DNA from: Candidatus Poribacteria bacterium
GTDB taxonomy: Bacteria > Poribacteria > WGA-4E > UBA9662
Direction: 5' to 3'
DNA: 10,844 bases
Assembly (NCBI GenBank): GCA_002699335.1
Contig: PACG01000186.1
Coordinates: forward strand, 4,942-15,785
Below the pieces are notes generated by a model. The model saw nothing but the letters and a program-made list of their open reading frames with translations, searched no databases and was not told where the DNA came from. Shown piece by piece: positions 7,524-10,844 of this stretch (the first letter of the stretch is position 1; each line of letters opens with the position of its first letter). A program made the translations under genes and the position numbers.

Positions 7524-7543
7524 TGCGGTTGGCTAATAATCAT
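7490..7543 (-). CDS. Putative isoleucine leader peptide controlling ileS
   Basis: ATG at 7543 opens a 17-codon frame, MIISQPQMIGRSLLYGQ, ending in TAG at 7492-7490. GGAG (7555-7552) lies 8 nt before the ATG, a near-ideal Shine-Dalgarno placement and better than those of several full genes in this window. Codons 2 and 3 are tandem Ile (ATT ATT, 7540-7535) and codon 9 is Ile (ATC, 7519-7517). No Ile follows codon 9, just before the inner antiterminator arm. The peptide lies about 88 nt after the predicted transcription start and 47 nt before the terminator. Length, position and residue bias match leader peptides of amino-acid attenuators such as those of the ilv, trp and pheST operons of enteric bacteria. 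The same frame is open upstream to an ATG at 7606 (38 codons, six Ile), but that start has a much weaker ribosome-binding site. Confidence 0.7.
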   Translation of the reverse strand: MIISQPQMIGRSLLYGQ

Positions 7544-7582
7544 TCGCACTGCTCCGACAATATATGTCTGGCAGTACTTGAA

Positions 7583-7601
7583 AATAGGCACCGAGCCTAT
7601 T
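7583..7601 (-). promoter_or_regulatory. 5' hairpin of the ileS leader, with a second copy of its arm downstream
   Basis: AATAGGC-TCGGT-GCCTATT (7601-7583) is a perfect 7-bp hairpin about 30 nt into the predicted leader RNA, upstream of the leader-peptide ribosome-binding site. The left arm AATAGGC is repeated exactly at 7494-7488, overlapping the leader-peptide stop codon. GCCTATT could therefore pair with either copy, and the second pairing would enclose the whole leader peptide. Confidence 0.5.
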
Positions 7602-7637
7602 GCCATCTGCTGTTTTTTCCTATGATGATTCGTCACT

Positions 7638-7666
7638 ATCTTAGCAAACGGTTACTTTGATGTCAA
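7638..7666 (-). promoter_or_regulatory. Sigma-70 promoter of ileS
   Basis: TTGACA (7666-7661) and TAAGAT (7643-7638) on the minus strand are separated by exactly 17 nt. The -35 is perfect and the -10 has four of six consensus bases. The predicted start is near 7631, giving a leader of about 270 nt before the ileS ATG. The promoter lies directly downstream of the hairpin terminator that closes the rlmN transcript, so ileS appears to be an independent transcription unit. Confidence 0.8.
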
Positions 7667-7674
7667 GACTTTTC

Positions 7675-7700
7675 AAAAGTTCAATCAGCCAGCATTGAAC
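7675..7700 (-). terminator. Probable terminator of the mazG-TPR-rlmN operon
   Basis: GTTCAAT (7700-7694) pairs with ATTGAAC (7685-7679) around the loop GCTGGCTG and is followed by TTTT (7678-7675). The 7-bp stem is AT-rich and the T-run is short, so termination may be partial. It lies 104 bp after the rlmN stop and just before the ileS -35. The loop is the exact reverse complement of CAGCCAGC in the larger hairpin next to it (7717-7755). Confidence 0.55.
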
Positions 7701-7716
7701 CATCTTGTCATTTTTT

Positions 7717-7755
7717 GCCGGCCTGATCTCTGCTGGCTGCGATCTTTCGGCCGGC
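7717..7755 (-). repeat. GC-rich inverted repeat after rlmN
   Basis: GCCGGCC (7755-7749 on the minus strand) pairs with GGCCGGC (7723-7717), with a 25-nt loop that itself contains a GATC pair and the sequence CAGCCAGC. On the minus strand six A follow the stem, not T, so it is not an intrinsic terminator for rlmN. It may protect the 3' end of the rlmN message. Confidence 0.45.
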
Positions 7756-7803
7756 TGGATGAAATCATTCCAGCTTTCACTACAACGGCAAGGTTTTCTG
7801 AAA

Positions 7804-8934
7804 CTAAGAGGTGGCTGGATTGATTGAAAGGCGTGTACCCGTTTGGTCGTAGATGGTACGAAGTTGTCCACAAGCAGCAGCGATATCCCGTCCTTTGCTG
7901 TATCTAACGGGTGCAACTCGATGGTGTTGAGTCAAGATGCGGTGAAAACGCTCGATTCGGCGTTCCTCCGGTCGACGTAGGTCTGACCCTTCGATTTCGT
8001 TGAAAGGAATCAGGTTGATCTTGCAGGGAATATTCTGGACCAAACGACACAAGCGTTCTGCATCGACCAAACTGTCGTTTAGGCCTCGGATCATTACATA
8101 CTCGAAGGTAACTGACATTCCGGTGGTTTCGATCCAGAAGCGTACTGCCGACATGATTTCTCTAATCGGGTAACGATGGTTGATCGGCATTAGTCGAGTT
8201 CGGATTTCGTCTGTCGTAGCATTGAGAGATAACGCTAACTTGCATCCAAGCCCCTCCTTAGCCAATTGTTCTATACGAGGTGCAAGCCCAACTGTAGAAA
8301 CCGTAATCCGCCTACCTGCTAGGTTAATCCCATCTGGATCTGTTAAAATGCGGATGGCAGAAACCACCTGCTGGTAGTTGGCAAGTGGTTCACCCATTCC
8401 CATAAACACAACATTGGTAATTTTACGTTTATTATTAAATTTGGTCTGTCGGATGTATTCATCTGTATTTTCTTGTAGTTTAGTTTGAATTGCCAAAAAC
8501 TGGTCCATAACTCCATCTACTGGCAGGTTACGGAAAAAGCCCATCTGTCCCGTTGCGCAAAAGGCGCAATCCATCGCGCATCCGACCTGCGAGGAGAGGC
8601 AAACCGTGAGACGGTCGCCGTCCGGCATTAAAACCGTCTCCACATCCTCACCTCCGGCTACTCGAAATAAAAACTTGGTAGACCGGTCGACTTCTGATTG
8701 AATTTGGTCTCTCAACTCAGCTTTACTGATCCACGTCTGCGTCTTGAGCGTTTGCCGGAACGATTGCGACAAATTCGTCATTTGATCGATTTCGATAATA
8801 CCTTTTTGGTACAGCCAGGACCAAATCTGTGCCGCACGATACTTGGGTTCTCCCCATTTCACGATCTGTTCCAAAAGCTGGGCCTTGGAGAGCGACTTCA
8901 AGTTAATTTCTAGAGATGGTAGAGATATGGACAT
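7804..8934 (-). CDS. rlmN: Dual-specificity 23S rRNA/tRNA adenine-C2 methyltransferase RlmN
   Basis: This radical-SAM enzyme methylates C2 of A2503 in 23S rRNA and of A37 in some tRNAs. The 376-residue length is typical. The iron-sulfur cluster cysteines are Cys119, Cys123 and Cys126 in CAMDCAFC. Cys112 (VCLSSQVGC) corresponds to the resolving cysteine, and Cys355 in AACGQLR to the methyl-carrying cysteine of E. coli RlmN. The GMGEPLANY motif and the SLNATTDEIRTRLMPIN stretch are also present, so the enzyme should be active. The N-terminal helical domain (residues about 14-60) is the RNA-recognition part. The start ATG at 8934 is 20 nt after the TPR gene stop, with no clear ribosome-binding site, so translational coupling is likely. 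The Cfr-like alternative is disfavoured by length and by the RlmN-type N-terminal domain. Confidence 0.95.
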   Translation of the reverse strand: MSISLPSLEINLKSLSKAQLLEQIVKWGEPKYRAAQIWSWLYQKGIIEIDQMTNLSQSFRQTLKTQTWISKAELRDQIQSEVDRSTKFLFRVAGGEDVETVLMPDGDRLTVCLSSQVGCAMDCAFCATGQMGFFRNLPVDGVMDQFLAIQTKLQENTDEYIRQTKFNNKRKITNVVFMGMGEPLANYQQVVSAIRILTDPDGINLAGRRITVSTVGLAPRIEQLAKEGLGCKLALSLNATTDEIRTRLMPINHRYPIREIMSAVRFWIETTGMSVTFEYVMIRGLNDSLVDAERLCRLVQNIPCKINLIPFNEIEGSDLRRPEERRIERFHRILTQHHRVAPVRYSKGRDIAAACGQLRTIYDQTGTRLSINPATS

Positions 8935-8954
8935 ACTATCGCAGTAAGCCAGCC

Positions 8955-9947
8955 TTAGGCTAAATTCAGCAGGCGGGAAAACCCAGGATGATCGGATAAG
9001 CTCGCGAAAACAGGGTTGGTGCGGGCAATTTGCATTAAGTTGGCGTCGTTATAGAGTGCGAGTTCTAAATACTGAACCGCTCGGTCAATTTGGCGTTGTT
9101 CTGCTAAAGAAACAGCTAAATTATATTGAGCGAGGGCGTAGTCAGGATCCAGATCTAAAGCGTATTGAAGGGTTTGATCGGCTTGTTCGTAATTCCTGAT
9201 CAAATAATAACTTTGTCCCAAGTTAGCATATATATGGGGAGAGTTAGGCGTTAGGCTCAAAGCCTGTTCGTAAGCCTCAATTGCTCTCTCGTGTCGGCCC
9301 AACTGGTTATAGGCCTGTGCCAGTTGTGTATAGCCTTGTGAATCATCAGGCAGGGCACTGACAATCATTTTATATTGCTCAATAGCAGCATTCCCATTGC
9401 CTTGCGACATATAGACGTCAGCCAAATAATATCTAGTATCGAGATGGCCCGGGCTTAATTCTAGAGCCTTGTTGTAGTCTTCAATTGCCTCTTCCATTCG
9501 GTTTGCTCTATAGTGAAGTTGGCCTAAATGGATATAGGTCTCGACCGAACTCTCACTAATTTCCAGCGAAGCCTCAAAGTTTTCTAGTGCTTTCTCTTCG
9601 TTACCAACCTTCTCGTAAAGCTGGGCCAGCCGATTTAGCACACGATGATCCTGCGGTTCAATCTTGACTAAGACTTCATAAGCAAGGATCGCTTCGTTGT
9701 ATCGACCTAGCTGAGTATGCAATATTCCCACGCCTTGAAGCGCGGTAATATTCTCTGGATCCAACTCGATGACTCGTTGGTAGGCACCAATCGCGGCATC
9801 GTAGTTTTTACGAGATCTGTAGGTTTGTGCTCGCCGTAAGTACTCCTGGATATCCCGCTCTTTGGAAAAGGCATAGCGCAGAGAGACGCTCACTACGCCG
9901 ACGAACAAGATCGCGGCTAAAATCAGAGAAATTAAACCGTCGCTCAT
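8955..9947 (-). CDS. Membrane-anchored protein with eight TPR repeats
   Basis: Residues 4-24 of this 330-residue protein are one hydrophobic helix (LISLILAAILFVGVVSVSLRY) with a positively charged following segment. About eight consecutive 34-residue tetratricopeptide repeats then fill residues 35 to about 305. Each shows the W/L-G-Y-A-F-A-P pattern, for example YNEAILAYEVLVKIEP, MEEAIEDYNKALELSP and HERAIEAYEQALSLTP. The C-terminal SLSDHPGFSRLLNLA caps the superhelix. TPR arrays bind partner proteins; there is no catalytic domain. The anchor is followed by KER, and topology is uncertain. It lies between mazG and rlmN with 36 nt and 20 nt gaps, so the three are probably one operon. The partner is unknown. 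The ATG at 9947 has only a weak AAGC-type site before it. Confidence 0.88.
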   Translation of the reverse strand: MSDGLISLILAAILFVGVVSVSLRYAFSKERDIQEYLRRAQTYRSRKNYDAAIGAYQRVIELDPENITALQGVGILHTQLGRYNEAILAYEVLVKIEPQDHRVLNRLAQLYEKVGNEEKALENFEASLEISESSVETYIHLGQLHYRANRMEEAIEDYNKALELSPGHLDTRYYLADVYMSQGNGNAAIEQYKMIVSALPDDSQGYTQLAQAYNQLGRHERAIEAYEQALSLTPNSPHIYANLGQSYYLIRNYEQADQTLQYALDLDPDYALAQYNLAVSLAEQRQIDRAVQYLELALYNDANLMQIARTNPVFASLSDHPGFSRLLNLA

Positions 9948-9983
9948 CAGCTTGGTGGCTTACACCGGTCGCATGGGATCTAG

Positions 9984-10304
9984 CTAGTTCCTTCGATGTC
10001 GAATTCGATCTCGTTTCGTTTTCTTATCTAGCGACTGTTTGAAGGCGGTTTCCAGATCCACGCCGGTCTGATTGGCAAGACAAATCAGAACAAATAGAAC
10101 GTCGGCTAATTCTTCGTCCAGATCGACCTCGTGGTCTGAAGCCTTGAAACTTTGGTCGCCGTACTTTCTTGAAATGATCCGGGCGACCTCTCCTACCTCT
10201 TCTGCTAGAATCGCCATATTGGTTAGTTCAGAGAAGTAGCGGACACCGACCTCTTGAATCCAGTTATCAACGATTTTTTGGCAGTTTTGCAACGTATATT
10301 CCAT
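9984..10304 (-). CDS. MazG-like nucleotide pyrophosphohydrolase
   Basis: The 106-residue all-alpha protein belongs to the MazG/dUTPase-like superfamily, which hydrolyses (d)NTPs to NMP and pyrophosphate and often cleans damaged nucleotides. The magnesium-binding motifs are intact: Glu36-x-x-Glu39 in ILAEEVGEV and Glu65-x-x-Asp68 in EELADVLFVLICLANQTGVD. The core YFSELTNMAILAEEVGEVARI and the basic C-terminus KKTKRDRIRHRRN match a compact single-domain group rather than the two-domain E. coli MazG. The true substrate is unknown. It is first in the probable operon with the TPR protein and rlmN. The ATG at 10304 lies about 72 nt after a predicted promoter and has no strong ribosome-binding site. 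Confidence 0.88.
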   Translation of the reverse strand: MEYTLQNCQKIVDNWIQEVGVRYFSELTNMAILAEEVGEVARIISRKYGDQSFKASDHEVDLDEELADVLFVLICLANQTGVDLETAFKQSLDKKTKRDRIRHRRN

Positions 10305-10382
10305 TAGCTGAATACTCTACCGCCCGGACAATGTTTGCACCAAATCTGTGGAATGATCTTGTCGACCCTTTAATCAATTATG

Positions 10383-10418
10383 ATTATATCATATCACGGA
10401 CGACAATATAGTCGCCTA
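10383..10418 (-). promoter_or_regulatory. Extended -10 promoter with overlapping palindromes, upstream of mazG
   Basis: The minus strand reads TGATATAAT (10391-10383), a perfect TATAAT with the TG of an extended -10 promoter. The sequence 17 nt upstream is a poor -35 (CTATAT), as is usual for this class. Transcription would start near 10376. Two inverted repeats overlap it: TATGAT and ATCATA around a 3-nt centre, which includes the -10, and CGAC-6 nt-GTCG centred near 10407 at about -30. They could be operator half-sites, but no regulator is encoded nearby. Confidence 0.55.
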
Positions 10419-10478
10419 ATGCTTTCACATAGCAGTTTGTAAGCAAAACCTCTGTAAAACGCTGGGCGCGCCAACTAG

Positions 10479-10714
10479 CAAACAAATCAATGGGAAGCGG
10501 GGTGGCATCATCATCCTCAGGCAAAGTTTGAAATCAAATACAGCAGTTACAATCACCAGGAGTTAGAAAGCGAAGCAGCATGGTTACTCGATGTTTATTG
10601 GGGCAAAGTGGTCTGGTGAAAGAACAAGGTTGTCAGAATTCAAGCGTTTGAGAGGGCCACCCGGCGTAAAATTGATGTGGATCGCATCCTATTTGAGTGT
10701 ACTACTCTGCGCGT
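10479..10714 (+). pseudogene. Decayed plus-strand reading frame truncated by the IS30 element
   Basis: From 10479 the plus strand reads as protein-like sequence: QWEAGWHHHPQAKFEIKYSS, then ELESEAAWLLDVYWGKVVW to a TGA at 10617-10619, continuing in the same frame as KNKVVRIQAFERATRRKIDV and DRILFECTTLRVD until the IS end. There is no start codon, and an in-frame TAG lies at 10476-10478. In another frame just upstream SVKRWARQLANK reads well, which suggests a frameshift near 10480. The family is not recognised and no function is proposed. The coherence of the frame on both sides of the TGA, and its loss at the IS boundary, argue that this is the remnant of a real gene. Confidence 0.45.
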
Positions 10715-10736
10715 GGATTCAATTCGCGAGTGCAAC
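10714..10736 (-). repeat. Putative terminal inverted repeat of the IS30-family element
   Basis: GGATTC and CGAGTGCAAC, separated by six bases, lie at the 3' end of the transposase frame, and the stop codon (10721-10719) falls inside the repeat. The plus-strand decayed frame stops being protein-like at this point, which supports it as the element boundary. The other end of the element is outside the window, so the repeat cannot be confirmed by pairing, although a similar sequence occurs at 3569-3585. Confidence 0.5.
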
Positions 10737-10844
10737 GGGTGGGTTGATTACTAAAAATACCTGATGAGGTGTTTTAATACCAAGGCATTTTCTGGGTCGA
10801 TTGTTGAGTTTAATCATGACCGGGTTAATTTCCTTCTGGCTAAT
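10719..10844 (-). CDS. C-terminal 41 residues of an IS30-family transposase (cut by window edge)
   Basis: The minus strand reads from the right edge in one open frame to a TGA at 10721-10719, giving 41 residues. They contain LNNRPRKCLGIKTPHQVF followed by INPPVALAN. The NNRPRK-LG-TP-VF block is the well-known end of the IS30-family DDE transposase catalytic domain, which lies after the catalytic glutamate. The part seen is undamaged, so whether the element is intact depends on sequence outside the window. IS30 enzymes move their element by cutting and joining at the terminal repeats. Confidence 0.85.
   Translation of the reverse strand: MSQKEINPVMIKLNNRPRKCLGIKTPHQVFLVINPPVALAN

Noticed and set aside
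7408..7631. T-box riboswitch upstream of ileS
   Set aside because: The leader length and terminator fit, but no sequence like the conserved T-box (TGGNACCGCG) is present and the antiterminator involves the leader-peptide codons instead.
7408..7631. Stand-alone small RNA such as 6S RNA
   Set aside because: The promoter-to-terminator unit is about 220 nt, but there is no single long rod with a central bubble, and the leader peptide and position before ileS explain it better.
7717..7755. GC-rich hairpin as the rlmN terminator
   Set aside because: Its T-run is on the wrong side for the minus-strand transcript; A's follow the stem in that direction.
7641..7916. Small minus-strand protein overlapping the rlmN end
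   Set aside because: It is another-frame reading of the rlmN 3' end and of the terminator and promoter region; composition is not protein-like and there is no ribosome-binding site.
10617..10619. TGA read as selenocysteine in the plus-strand remnant
   Set aside because: No start codon, other damage in the frame, and no obvious hairpin after the TGA; decay is simpler.
1..10844. CRISPR arrays, tRNA or rRNA genes, defence or phage modules
   Set aside because: No regularly spaced repeats, no cloverleaf with a TTC-arm pattern, and no recognisable defence or phage proteins were found on either strand.

Overview
The window carries ordinary housekeeping and accessory genes of a bacterium, almost all on the minus strand, with AT-leaning base composition and E. 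coli-like sigma-70 promoters. The lineage is not certain. A Tat-exported DUF1501 protein next to a membrane-anchored partner, a eukaryote-like type 2 isoleucyl-tRNA synthetase and a vcCNT-like nucleoside transporter would fit a Planctomycetes/Poribacteria-type genome, but this is a weak inference.

Layout from right to left, which is the direction of transcription. The right edge holds the 3' end of an IS30-family transposase. Its terminal repeat cuts into a decayed plus-strand reading frame. Next comes a probable operon of a MazG-like nucleotide pyrophosphohydrolase, an eight-TPR membrane-anchored protein and rlmN, driven from an extended -10 promoter and closed by a hairpin terminator near 7690. 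Then follows ileS, with its own strong promoter and a leader of about 270 nt. Downstream of ileS (3604-4141) lies a degraded reading frame with an in-frame TAG and a sequence like an IS30 end. The left part holds a CNT nucleoside transporter followed by a VOC metalloenzyme, then a strong promoter, the DUF1501 protein, and the first 56 codons of an unidentified membrane-anchored protein cut by the left edge.

The main discovery candidate is the ileS leader (7408-7666). It contains a consensus promoter, a Shine-Dalgarno site, a 17-codon leader peptide (MIISQPQMIGRSLLYGQ) with tandem Ile codons at positions 2-3 and another at position 9, a long nested antiterminator pairing whose 5' arms lie in the leader-peptide codons after those Ile codons, and a 12-bp terminator followed by seven T just before ileS. 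This is the architecture of classical ribosome-mediated attenuation, here apparently sensing charged tRNA-Ile to control the tRNA-Ile synthetase itself. No T-box sequence is present.

The second candidate is the synthetase itself. Its HIGH signature reads G-V-H-H, with the first and third positions swapped. That is the altered signature known from a subset of IleRS2 enzymes with extreme mupirocin resistance. All structural statements come from reading the sequence by eye; no folding or database search was run.
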